The notes: generated by a model from the sequence alone, not told the origin. 64,000 nt of DNA from Plenodomus lindquistii (GCA_025504975.1 JANUWI010000021.1:434001-498000); one strand, 5' to 3'; shown: positions 1 through 10,853, numbered from the stretch's first letter. A program made the numbers and translations.

Positions 1-1569
1 CTAAAAATATAGTATTATTAAATTATTATATATATATATAGAGTTTAGTAATAGTTTAGTAAAATAACTTATTTATTAATATAATATATGTATATTTTAA
101 GTATATTATATAAACTAGTATTTATATAAAAATAATATTACTAAGCTTTAAACTATTTATAAAGCTACTATATAATATAAATTATATAAAAAAAAAATTA
201 AGTATAAAAATTACTTTATTATAAAAATAAGCTTATATTTAGCTACTTTAAAAAAGTTCTAAATGTATAATATATGTTATTAATAAATAACTAGTATAAA
301 TAATTAGTTTAATTTTAGTAAAACTATACTTAACTTTATACTACTCTTAATATTTTATAATATTAAACTAAAAAAGTTATTAATTTAATTCTAGATATAG
401 CTTATATTATAGGCTGTTTTATTAAATATAATACTTATTATTTAAAAAGCTACTTTAGTTTATAAAGTTATAGAGAAAAGTTTATAATAATAATATACTA
501 GTACTAATCTAAAATATTACTATAAGTTTAATTTAATAGAGCTTTTTAAAAGAAAAAAAAGCTAATTATCTAGTATATATTTAAGTTTACTATAGAAGGA
601 TTTCTACTATAGGTTACTATAGTTAAAAATATAGTAGATTTTTTATTTAAAATCTAGTACTAGAACTTTACTAGTAAAAACTAGGCTATAAACTTTATTA
701 AATATTACTATAGATTTTAAGTAAAATTTAATTATAAGTATAATAATAAAATAGCTTTTTATAAAAATCTAGTAGTTATAAATAATAAGTTCTAGTTTAT
801 AAAGAATACTAAAGCTAAGTATAGTATCTAAAATAAAAATATCTATAACTTTAATAAAAAAGGCTTTATAATAGGTATTTTATTAACTAAAGTAGTTATT
901 ATAGGTACTAACTATTAAAAGCATTTAAAATCTATATAGTAAAGTAACTATAAGTAAACTATAGTAATTTAAAGTATTAATAGAATATAGCTAGTAAATA
1001 AATAGAATTAGAGTTAATATTAAATTAGCTTATATAAAACCTAACTCTAATCTAGCTATATAAGGCTATTTTTTTAACTACTAAATAAATTTAAGTAAAG
1101 CTTAGATTTTATAAACTAAAAATTAAAGTTAAATTTTATATAAATAGATTAGACCTAATTAATTACTATATATAACATTTTTAGTATATATAGATTTTTT
1201 TTATATAGATACTATATATATTCTACTATAATAAATACTTATAGTAATTTTTAAATACTATATAAATATATAGTATATAGCGTAATATAATAAAACTTAA
1301 TAATAGTTAATTTTAGTATTAAATCTAGAAGTTAATCTATATTTATATTTAAATTAGTTTAATTTAACTATAACTTTTAGCCTATATAACTAAAGCTTTA
1401 CTTTAATTCTAAAATTATATAACTCTAATCTAACTTTTAATCTATATTTAAACTAATATAATCTAATCTATATTAGATTTCTAAATACTCTATTTATTTA
1501 CTAGCTAGAATATATTAAAGTAGGCTATTTTATACTATTAGTTTTACTAGTAAGTACTATTTTTTTATT

Positions 1570-1793
1570 TACTATAATAAGCTTTATTTATAAAGGCATA
1601 GGTAATTATAGAAGTATTTATAGATTGTATAGGTTAAACCTCTAGAGTAAAATACTACGTAGAGAGCTAGTTTTTTCTACGTAAAGTAGAACTATAGTAT
1701 TTCTACTAACTAAAGCGTACCTATTTAGGCCTAACGCTAGTAGAGTAGCTCTAGAGTACTAATAACTAGAGGTTATAGATTTAATCTATAATA
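1570..1793 (-). repeat. Solo LTR, LTR family A (RIP-mutated)
   Basis: On the minus strand this starts TATTATAG (probably TGTTATAG before RIP) and resembles terminal repeats at about 28138, 37712, 38653 and 46162 of this window; shared blocks include CTAGGCCTAAA and CTAGCTCTCTA. It is flanked by TTATT at 1565-1569 and 1794-1798, a likely 5-bp target duplication within a 9-bp match TTATTTACT. It interrupts the pogo-like element, whose sequence resumes on both sides. Confidence 0.55.
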
Positions 1794-2500
1794 TTATTTA
1801 CTTTAAACCTAAGCTTTTATAGTCTCTAAAAATAGTAAATTTAATAATAAATTTAGTTTTATCTAGATAAAATACTATAATAAATATAGAAAAAGTATAG
1901 TATTTATATAGTATATCTATTTATAATTAATAGTTATATAAACTATAACTTATTTAAAATTTACTAGTACTATAAAAAATTTAGAAGTATAACTTTTAGT
2001 ACATTTTATTATTAATTATATATTTTATAGCTATTTAATATAAATTACTTTATAGGTTTAAAAAAAGTATATAGCTACTAAACTAAAAATATAATATATT
2101 ACTAAAGTAGTTATATTCTAAAAATTAAAATTTTATTCTATTTTATTATTAATTTTTATAATATATCCTATTATTCTTTACTATTAATAATAAACTCTAG
2201 TACTTCTATATACTAAATAAAACTTTATAATTTATATTATAATTAAAGCCTTTTAGAAAAAAATCTAAAGCTATATAAATAGTTAATTTTCTATTATAGT
2301 TAATATATTTATAAAGTTTATTTAAAAAGCTAAAATAATAGTATATTTAATAATATTAATATAAAAATATAATTTTAAAATTTAAAGAGTAGATATAACT
2401 ACTATATGATATAAATTATAAAAAAAATGTATAGAAATAAAGTACTTTTATAGTTAAAAAAACCTATATTTAATAATTTTAAAAGAGTTTATAGTATATA

Positions 2501-4339
2501 ATATATTCTACTACTAAGCTAGCTATACTACTAAGCTAGCTACTTTTTTTTAGTATTATAAATACTATACTCTATATAATATACTCTAATAATATAATAT
2601 AATATTAATTTAAACTAAAAGCTAATTAGAATTTATATATTCTATTTTTAAAACTAGCTAATTTAAAAGCTAATAGGCTGCTACTGCAGCCTTTAGAGTT
2701 AATTATTAGAAGCTTTTTAATTAGATTAATAGAACTACTTTACGCACTAAAATTTAATTTAATTACTAGAAACTTACTACTACTAAAAAGTAGATAATTA
2801 TCTAATATATTTTTAATTTTAATTTATAAAAATTTACTCTCTAGCTATATAAAGTAGAAAATATAGCTAATAAAATACAAAAAGTACGTAATAGAATACT
2901 AGTAGTTAAGTACTAGACTAAACGCTTTATAACGCGTTTAGATAAATTTAAAATAGTTTTTAACTAAATAAAAAATAAATAAAAAATAAAATAGAAAAAT
3001 CTAAAAATTATTAGCGCGTAGTTTAAATTTATAGATTAAATAAAAGCTAAGTATAGTATCTAGAATAATAATATTTATAACTTTAATAAAACTAGCTTCT
3101 AAATAGGCGTAATTAGGTCTATAAAAGTTATTATAGACTTTAATAGATATAATTAGCTAGACTTTATTAAAGTAGGTAATTATAAATAGGTTACTATTAT
3201 CTAGAGTATATATACTTTAGAAAATATAATTTTATTTTTTATTATTTATAAAAAACGTGTACATATCTCTACGTAGTATAAAAAAACTAGTATTTTTTAT
3301 AATTAAAAACTATTTATTTTTAAAAATAGCTAGATAAATAATATGTTTAAACTAGAGTAGTTAAAATACTTTAACGCGTATATAAAAGTATAAAAGATAG
3401 AGATATACTAGTTACTAATTTTAAATACTTATAAAAGCTATTTTAACTAAAAGTTTAAAAACTACTATATAAAGAATAAAATTCTAATATTTTATATACT
3501 TATCTATTTATTCTATATACTCTAGCTATTTAATATAGTATATTTTTTACTATTAAAGCGTAAGTATTTCTAGCGCGTGTAAAATTTAATACGCTAACAC
3601 GTTTTCTATATTAATAAAAAAAGCTTTTTTTTAGCTTTTAAAAATATATTTTTTAATATATTTATAGTTAATAATTATTAAAAAGCTTTTAAAATATAAA
3701 AGCTAGTTTTTACTAACGCGTAAATAGTACTAGATTATATTAATCTCTAGATATATACTTTATTTTAACCCTCTTTACTAGTAAACTTATAGTAATCTAA
3801 AACTCTAAATAATATTTATAAATTTAAATTCTAGTTTAAGTTTATATAGAAGTTTTTTATTAGTTATCTATTACTATATAAACTAGCTTTTTATAACTTA
3901 TAAAAAAAGCTAAACTAATACTATACTAAAATACTTTTTTTTAAGCCTATATCTATAAAGTTAAAAAATAATTAGTAAATATAATAAAAAAAAAGCGTAA
4001 AAAAAAATCTAGTAAAAAAGTATTTTTAAATATAGTACTAGATTATAGGCTGCTACCACTTTAACTATAGTACCTAATCTATTAAAATATATATATAGTA
4101 GTAGTAGTTAAATATTTATTTAACTAGGTATCTAACGCTATAGTAATTATAAAAAAACTAGGTATAACATTTATATATACTAGAAAAGTTTAGAAAGTAT
4201 TTCTAAATTAGATATAAGCTCTATAGTAGTAGAGTTAGATATTAGTAGTAATAATAATAATAATTTAAAATATAGTATTTATAATACTAAGAAAAAGTAA
4301 CTAGCTTAGTAGTATAGCTAGCTTAGTAGTAGAATATAT
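2501..4339 (+). mobile_element. Fot1/pogo-like (Tc1/mariner) element, copy A, RIP-degenerate
   Basis: The ends are inverted repeats of about 70 bp: ATATATTCTACTACTAAGC on the left and its complement on the right, flanked by TA at 2499-2500 and 4340-4341. Length is 1839 bp. Translating 3005-3200 with stops read as mutated Gln or Trp gives ISA-FKFID, AKYSI, NNNIYNFN-TSF and IGVIRS, matching the DDE domain of fungal Fot1/pogo transposases (typically 1.8-2 kb elements). It lies in the 3' part of the pogo-like element; the paralogue near 36379 shows the unoccupied TA. No functional transposase remains. Confidence 0.8.
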
Positions 4340-4516
4340 TAGTAATAAAAAAAAGAAATTAAAAAAAGTTTATACTAAAAAAAGTAAACCTATTTAATAC
4401 TACTATAGATACTATAGTAAAAGTAAAAATAATATATATATATATAAATAAAATATAAAAAGTATTATTAAATAAATTAGCTTTCTATAATTTCTATATA
4501 ATATTATTATTAGTTA

Positions 4517-5254
4517 CGTTAGGAAATTCTATTGTGTAGTAAATTAAGTAAGTAGATAGAAAGTAACGTAAATAGCTAGTAATTAATGTAAATTACTAAT
4601 TTACTACTTTTACCCTACAAGGCCTTTTTTTACGTAGTTTACTAGTAATTTACTAGTAAATAACGTAAGTGACGTGAATTACTTTAAGTACTATTTTTAC
4701 TTAATTTACCTTGCTTACCTTGCTTACCTCCTAGACCCCTGCTAGTTTAAAATAAAAAAGAACTTTACTTTTTTAAACTCTTTTAAGTTATATAACAACG
4801 TACGCAATTAATATAATAATATAATAGAAGTTTCTAAATACTAAAATATTACTTTTATAGGCTTAGCGCAAAAAAAAAATATAGTTTTATTATCTATTTA
4901 AACTATTAGCAGCCTCTATAAATTATTTTTAAGCAAGGAACATTAAAACTTTTTAGTAAATAATTAATAACTATAGAACGGCTAGGCCTAAAATAGTAAT
5001 TTTTTAACTAATTTATAGCTAAATATTTATTCTATATTATTAGAATTTTAATTGCCTAATTAGAACTAGTTTTAATTTTTTATGGTGTTTGACGTTCGTG
5101 GGGTTAATAGGGTGAGCGAGGTAAATAAGGTAAATTAAGCCATTCACGTTAGCTACACTACTTAAGTCTTTTCCTAGTTATTTACTAGTAATTCAACTCA
5201 CTTACAATGCCCTTGGTAAATGACTAGAATGCTACAAAAAGTTTTTTCCTAACG
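4517..5254. mobile_element. Non-autonomous element with long terminal inverted repeats
   Basis: The ends are CGTTAGGAAA at the left and its complement at the right, with TA on both sides (4515-4516 and 5255-5256). The similarity continues inward for roughly 200 bp in inverted orientation, including TTTACTAGTAA, ACGTGAAT and TAATTTACCTT blocks. The left arm carries a short tandem CTTACCTTG repeat near 4707-4727. It keeps more GC and CpG than its surroundings, so it may be younger or less mutated. I see no coding region, and family membership is not established; TA target use would fit Tc1/mariner-derived elements. Confidence 0.5.
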
Positions 5255-5690
5255 TATATAGTACTATTATTAAAGTATATTCTAATAGAGTTTTAGTAAA
5301 GTCTAGTAATTTATTTATACTAGCTACTTATTTATAAAGTATATTAGTAATAAAATAATAGTAAAAGTTTTATTCTAATTAAAGCTATATATAATTATAG
5401 TACTATATATAATACTATTAAATAGAGTATAATTTTTAAAAATATAAAACTAAAGTAAAAATAGTTATATAATAGTATTTAAACTAATTTTATACTATAT
5501 AGCGCTATATTATACTACTTTAAACTAGAATATAGTATAGTTATTATAAAGTATTAGTAATGTATTTAATTTATCTATATATTTAATTTACCTATAAAGT
5601 ATATAAAACTAAGTTTCTAAAAGAACCTTTTTATTATATAACTTAATTCTTTTTCTAGGTACCTTTTAGCTACGTAGACTAAGTTCTAAT

Positions 5691-5866
5691 TCCTACTAAG
5701 CTTAGTATAGCGCTAGAAGAAGCTTCCTCTATTGCCTAAGCAATGATTATTGTTATGCCTGCGAAAGCGGACTCCTGCTTAGCTGATTGCGTAGCTAATG
5801 CCCTTAGTAACAGCTAATGTGCGACACGAAAAATACCAACCTCACTGCATACTGCTTCGGGTCGGC
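5691..5866. other. Short GC-normal flank of copia copy 1
   Basis: This is ordinary-composition sequence between the AT block and the copia LTR. I see no gene. Its last bases contain ACTGCTT (5851-5857), which recurs just after the 3' LTR at 11043-11049; this may be a trace of the target duplication, but it does not abut the recognisable LTR. Confidence 0.5.
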
Positions 5867-6039
5867 AGTTATTCTAGAGCCAGTAGATAAGCGGGGCACA
5901 GGGTGCGCTAGCGCACCCTGTAGCCGACGCGACAAAACTAGCCTCCTGAGCACCGCTCGGAGAAGACACAATCAATGATCTCAACCCTCATCAAATTCAT
6001 CAATATTCGTGCACTTTCAATAGTACCGTGCATCTGACA
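5867..6039 (+). repeat. 5' LTR of copia copy 1, 5'-truncated
   Basis: 173 bp aligned with the 188-bp 3' LTR. The first 14 bases of the complete LTR (starting TGTCAGAT) are missing or replaced, and the end is the normal ATCTGACA. It contains the 24-bp palindrome at 5898-5921. The missing start suggests a rearrangement or deletion at the left border after insertion. Confidence 0.9.
5898..5921. promoter_or_regulatory. 24-bp perfect palindrome in the LTR
   Basis: Perfect inverted repeat without a spacer, centred on GCTAGC; one arm reads ACAGGGTGCGCT. It is present in all four LTRs (also 10899-10922, 20616-20639 and 25618-25641) and is unchanged although other LTR positions vary. It could be a dimeric transcription-factor site or an RNA hairpin in the transcript end; no function is shown. 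Confidence 0.6.
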
Positions 6040-6053
6040 ATTAAGAGTCTCAC
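6040..6053 (+). other. Primer-binding site matching tRNA-Lys(CUU) anticodon arm
   Basis: The 14 bases directly after the 5' LTR read ATTAAGAGTCTCAC. Their complement GTGAGACTCTTAAT equals the anticodon arm of eukaryotic tRNA-Lys(CUU) as I recall it (about positions 26-39), with CTT as anticodon. Pairing would place the primer 3' end at nucleotide 39, as in the Drosophila copia half-tRNA primer. The same site in copy 2 is 25486-25499. Confidence 0.65.
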
Positions 6054-6094
6054 TGCCGACTACCGCTCAGGCCACCCCAACACGTCTATCCAAC

Positions 6095-7285
6095 ATGACG
6101 ACAATGCGTGATCCAACAGCTATCCTACGGGATCACACAGACTACACAACATGGATGACGCAGCTCAAAGCGCGCTGCATCGCACATAACATCTGGGACA
6201 AGATCAATCCTAAGTCTACTACCCGGCCAACAGTTAAACCGGTAGCAGAAAGAGCCCCGGTGATTGCTGATTACGCGCCAGCCAATGCAAGTAACACAAG
6301 CCCAAGAAGGATCACCGATCTCTCCACAGCAGGCCAGAAGGCTTTCCGGGATGACCTCGAGTATCACAAAATCCTCCTCGAACAATACAAGAACGACCGA
6401 CATGACTACGAGAAAGAGCAATCCAGCCTTCAGCACATCGTAGCGTTCATCCAATCAACAGTAACACCGCATCTGCTCCGAACCTGTTGCCTACCCGACC
6501 AATCCCTCCGAAAATGGCTCATAAGCCTCGAAGCGACGATTGGGATTGACGAACAACTTGAACAAGAGCGAGCCCGCGAACGATACCTTCAGGCATTGAA
6601 GCCAATGAGAACCTCCGCGCACTGGGATAGCTGGCTCGCAGAATACGACCAAGCCGCAACTGAAGCAGAGGCATACAACGTACCGGAAGTACTGCAGATC
6701 AATGCAGTAACAAAAGATTTCCTCACATCGGTTAACAAGGTGGCAAATGTGTGGGCAACCACCTTCCAGGACTCTGGACGATACCAACCCGGAATGAACC
6801 GCAAAGAGATGATGAAACGCTATCGGGAGTACATGATGAATAACCATCCCCTGAAAACAGGGAAGAGCAAAGCAAGTTTCATTGCAGCTCATGACGAGGC
6901 TTCACATGACACCGCTGAGGGCGAAGCCCATCAGGACAGTACAAGGGACGCCTCTACTGTGAACAGCGCGCCATCTCGCCGGGGAAGACCCCGTAATCAA
7001 CGCGGCAACGATCGAAAGCGACAAGCCGAGAGACCTCCAGAAGGCTCATACTCCTCCACAAAATGCTTAGCATGTGGACAACGCCATGCCTTGAAGGACT
7101 GCTACTACCTACATGAGGAGAAAGCACCCGGCTGGTGGAAACCAAACGAGTCCGTAAAGGAGCTCGTCAAATTCAAGAAGGAACAAGACCCAGAACTACA
7201 AGGGCTAATCCGCTCACAGAGCCGACCCCGCACAAGGACGCCAACTATCAAGCAGTCCCATACCCCAACTCCGGAAATAGAATGA
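6095..7285 (+). CDS. gag: Gag polyprotein of copia element, copy 1
   Basis: 396 residues from ATG 6095 to UGA 7283-7285, the structural protein forming cytoplasmic virus-like particles. The N-terminal two thirds is helical and charged, like copia-type Gag. A basic linker (residues 294-313, rich in Arg) precedes a zinc knuckle C324-x2-C327-x3-H331-x4-C336, which should bind the RNA genome; the GWWKPNE segment after it is reminiscent of other fungal copia Gags. The protein is identical to that of copy 2. The reading frame continues past the UGA into pol without a frame change, so a Gag-Pol fusion by readthrough is likely. The start is the first ATG of the frame, 55 bases after the LTR. Confidence 0.9.
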   Translation: MTTMRDPTAILRDHTDYTTWMTQLKARCIAHNIWDKINPKSTTRPTVKPVAERAPVIADYAPANASNTSPRRITDLSTAGQKAFRDDLEYHKILLEQYKNDRHDYEKEQSSLQHIVAFIQSTVTPHLLRTCCLPDQSLRKWLISLEATIGIDEQLEQERARERYLQALKPMRTSAHWDSWLAEYDQAATEAEAYNVPEVLQINAVTKDFLTSVNKVANVWATTFQDSGRYQPGMNRKEMMKRYREYMMNNHPLKTGKSKASFIAAHDEASHDTAEGEAHQDSTRDASTVNSAPSRRGRPRNQRGNDRKRQAERPPEGSYSSTKCLACGQRHALKDCYYLHEEKAPGWWKPNESVKELVKFKKEQDPELQGLIRSQSRPRTRTPTIKQSHTPTPEIE

Positions 7286-7288
7286 CTA
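7283..7288 (+). promoter_or_regulatory. Candidate UGA-CUA stop-codon readthrough site between gag and pol
   Basis: The gag stop TGA is followed by CTA, and the same frame stays open on the other side, entering the protease domain 39 codons later. UGA CUA is an established high-readthrough context (alphaviruses, and fungal and animal genes with peroxisomal extensions). The site is identical in copy 2 (24251-24256). A weak stem is possible 25 bases downstream (TTGGA 7311-7315 with TCCAA 7343-7347, inner CCGA/TCGG). Readthrough itself cannot be seen in DNA. Confidence 0.65.
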
Positions 7289-10200
7289 TATGGTCGTCAA
7301 ATCACGCAAGTTGGAGGTTCCGAGGATCGGTTCCTGGCAACGTCCAATACAGAGGCAGGCTTCGCTGCCACAACAAGTGATTATCCGCTCCGAAATTCAT
7401 ACATTCTGGATTCAGGCACGACATGCCATATTACGAACGATCCCCAACGCATATATGACTATCGCGCACCCGGACCCTCAGACTATATATGGGCCGGTAA
7501 CACACAAGTCTGGATCAGGGGGTACGGCTCCATCCGGCTGCCCCTCAGGCACGATCAGCGAACGACGATAATAACGCTCCATGACGTAGCCGTCTGTCCT
7601 GACTTCCTCTGTAATCTTGTATCCTTCCGATTACTCCGACAACAAGGAATATGGTGGGACACCAGAACCGATCCAACAACGCTACGAGCGTCGGACAGCA
7701 CAATCATTGGAAGCCTGCAGGAGCTGTACGGCCAATGGGTAATCGAGCACCACACATTGGCACCTGCGGCTTACCACACACACAAAGCAACGTCGCGTAC
7801 ACCGAGACGAGCTCAGATAGCCCCAGCACTCGTATGGCACAAGAGACTTGGGCATCCCGGTCCAGCAACCGTGGAGCACCTCATGCAGCAAGCTGAGGGG
7901 GTGCGAGTGAAAGGCATTACTACAGTAGAGTGCAACTCCTGTGGACGAGCCAAGGCCCGGCGTCAAATCAGACGGGCCCCACGAAATACAGATTACGAAG
8001 GACCAGGAGAGAGACTGGCCATCGATTTCCATTCATACGAACACCAAAGCATCACCAAAGAAAGGAGCCAGATGCTCATCACCGACAGATACTCAGGAAT
8101 GCAATGGGACTATTACTTCACCGACAACAGGACCGCAAAGTCCATCATCAAAGCATTCTCTAACTTCATTCTATTTCTCAAGAACCATTTCAACATCACC
8201 GTAAAGATCATCGAAGCGGACAACGAAATCACAACGGTCAAGCCAGAGGTACAGCGCTACCTTTCATCGCAAGGCATTGTTATTGAGCCCTCGGCCCCGG
8301 ATACACAAGCACAGAACGGAGGCGCCGAACGCTCAGGGGGTGTAAACAAGGAGAAAGCGCGCGCAATGCGACTCGACGCCAATCTCTCATGGGAGCTCTG
8401 GCCGGAGATAACGCGAGCCGCCGTCTACCTATACAACCGATCGCCTAACTACGCAAACAACTGGAAGACTCCATACGAGATCTTCTTCACTCGCGTGGCC
8501 TTTAGCAACGGCATAGTCACGTCGATACGAAAACCAAACCTTGCTCACCTTAGAGCATACGGCTGCAAAGCGTTCGCCATGACCGACGACACGTATCGCG
8601 GAAAAGGACGCTTGCAACGCCTTGATCCAAAGCCTGGGTAGGATACCTAGTAGGATATCGATCTACCAACATCTACAGGATATGGATCCCATCCCTGGCC
8701 AAGGTCATTAGCACTAGGGACGTCACCTTTGACGAACAAACAACTTTTGATGGGAAGGTAGAAGACCTGATGGACAACCTCATGCACAGCACACTAAGAG
8801 AAATCGCCACGCTTGTGAGGACCATGGAGCTCCCTTCACCAGCACACGAACCGGAAACTGAATCCTTCCACGAGGACGATGCTCTTGAAGAGGCCTCAGA
8901 GCCACATCCTGAAGCAGATCCGCCGGGATACTACAACGGTAGGAAGATTAGGGATCATTACCCATCTCCACCGCCGACGCCGCCACCAGCGGCTCTCCTT
9001 GCACAATTCATGGCAGGGACACACCCTGAGGAACAATCGGTGTCATCCCGTACAATCCCATGGGCAGCAGCGTTTACCGCAGGAACCCAAGCAGGCAACA
9101 TAGGGACGACCGGAGGAGAAGCCATTGACAAAGCCCGATTGAGAAGGATGCTTGCCACCGGCTCGAGACCCCATCGCAGCCAGCTACCGCCTCCTCCCAC
9201 GTACAAAAGCAAGCTTGAGGATCATCCACTAGGCGCCGAGTTTAAACAAGCTGAACTTGACCATCTTTTGAGCCATGCTCAGATGGGTTCATGGACTGAA
9301 GTTCCAATCAGAACGGCTAAGTCAACGGGACAACAGATCCTTGACTGCATGTGGGTCTACACGTACAAGCTGGATAAAGACCACAACCTCCTCAAATGCA
9401 AGGCGCGACTAGTGGTCCGAGGAGATCAACAGAGAAACATTACCTCTCAAGACACCTACGCAGCCACACTAGCTAGCCGCTCGTTCAGAATGTTGATGGC
9501 AATCGCAGCCCAGCACGAACTAGAGCTCAAGCAATTCGACGTTACGAACGCGTTCGTACACGCAGCGATGGACCGAGTTGTCTACATGCGTATGCCGAAA
9601 GGCCATCAGAAGGCCGGCACGATCCTACAAGTCAACAAGGCATTATATGGCCTTAGGATCTCACCACTGCTCTGGCAGAAGGAGTTCACAGCACCCCTGC
9701 AGAGGCTCGGCTTTGAAGCTATACCACATGAGCCGTGCTGCCTTATTAAGGGCAGTATCATTATCTTCTTTTACGTTGATGATATCATCATGGCTTATCC
9801 AACAGGGCAGGATCAGCAGGCTACCGGAGTAACGGAGCAGCTGAAGAAGCAGTACACGATTACCGGAGGACACGACTTACAATGGTTCCTCGGGATGGAG
9901 ATAATCCGTGACCGAGCCTCGCGCCGGATCCAACTCTCCCAGGCCTCCTACTGCGACAAGATCAGTCGACTGATCGACGATCGAGGAGTAGCACACGACA
10001 CTCCGATGGCAGCCATTGAGCTATTGCCAAGCGACGGACTAGCGAGCCACGCGGACGTCAACAAATATCAACGAAAGATTGGATCACTTCTCTTCGCCGC
10101 AGTCACCACGCGACCAGACATCTCATTTGCTACGTCACGACTAGCAAGGCATCTTACCAATCCCAGCCATGAACATCACAAAGCTGCAGACCGAGTCTTG

Positions 10201-10809
10201 ATGTATCTTCAGGACACCAAATCAACCGTGTTGCAACTCGGGGGTGGCTCACGCCTTCAAGTCGCAAGCGACGCCTCCTTTGCTGACAACACACGAGATA
10301 GGAAAAGCTCACAGGGCTACGCAATTAAGCTATACAACGGGCTTATCGCCTGGAAAGCAAACAAGCAGGACACGGTAACCACGTCGACCACCGAAGCCGA
10401 ACTCCTCGCTCTGTCCCAAGTCGCCAAGGAAGCTCTCTTTATCTCGAGGCTCCTTCAGGAGCTCCACGTCAAGATTGAGCCAGGACCTATTATCATTGAA
10501 TGCGACAATCAACAGACCATCCGACTACTCACCGCGGAGGTCTCAAAGCTCCAAACCAAGCTCCGACACGTTGATATCCACAACCACTGGCTACGGCAGG
10601 AAGTACAACAACAACGGATAAACGTACAGTACGTACAGTCATCAGAAATGATCGCAGACGGCCTCACAAAGGCCCTGCCGAAGGGATCCTGGGGAAGGTT
10701 CCTCCATCAACTCGGACTTATCAAAGCTGAGACGCTCTCAACGCCAACGAACGAGACTCCGATTGAGGAAATCCAACAGCAACTAGACCACCTCTCAATA
10801 ACTCCTTAG
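7286..10809 (+). pseudogene. pol: Pol polyprotein of copia element, copy 1 (frameshifted)
   Basis: Continues in the gag frame after the UGA. The aspartic protease has ILDSGTTCHITND from 7403 (active-site DSG). The integrase follows with zinc-binding H-x4-H (WHKRLGH, from about 7835), C-x2-C (CNSCG), and DDE residues in LAIDFH, IEADNE and the later GGAERSGG segment. A deletion of one A in the run at 8629-8631 (copy 2 has four As) ends the frame at 8639-8641 after the integrase core. RT and RNase H remain open in the next frame (ATG 8770 to stop 10807-10809): KARLVVRGD, LYGLRISPLLW, YVDD, VASDASFAD and the HVDIHNHWLR region. The protease is intact here, in contrast to copy 2. Confidence 0.9.
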
Positions 10810-10843
10810 GAGAAAGGTTTCAGCCAGCAATAGCTTCCAGGCT

Positions 10844-10853
10844 GAAGGGGGTG
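10844..10853 (+). other. Polypurine tract of copia copy 1
   Basis: GAAGGGGGTG directly before the 3' LTR, the expected primer for plus-strand DNA synthesis. The same tract precedes the 3' LTR of copy 2 (complement of 20685-20694). Confidence 0.8.

Larger units (their letters stand above)
180..5640 (+). mobile_element. Degenerate pogo-like transposon (second family), interrupted by insertions
   Basis: Reading TAG and TAA as mutated CAG or TGG, bases 800-960 translate to a DDE transposase pattern: AKYSI, a short gap, then IYNF and GFIIGIL, like the IYNFDE-GF region of fungal Fot1/pogo transposases. A paralogue at about 34600-36720 aligns along the whole length without the same interruptions. 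That comparison shows insertions at about 970-1525 (unidentified), 1570-1793 (solo LTR), 2501-4339 (Fot1-like copy) and 4517-5254 (long-TIR element). The outer limits are approximate and the left end may lie outside the window. No intact frame remains. Confidence 0.55.
1..5690. repeat. RIP-saturated AT-rich block with nested transposons
   Basis: The sequence is almost only A and T. The remaining G and C sit mainly in AG, CT and GC steps, while CA and TG are nearly absent, which is the expected end state of RIP (CpA to TpA on both strands). There is no usable open reading frame. The block can be resolved into a pogo-like element (about 180 to 5640), a solo LTR, a Fot1/pogo-like copy and a long-TIR element, listed separately. 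About 970-1525 looks like a further insertion in the pogo-like element that I could not identify. Confidence 0.85.

Noticed and set aside
1..5690. Mitochondrial or mitochondrial-derived DNA as the explanation of the AT-rich blocks
   Set aside because: The blocks contain recognisable decayed transposase and gypsy reverse transcriptase motifs, TA-flanked inverted repeats and CpA/TpG depletion, which fit RIP and not mitochondrial genes.
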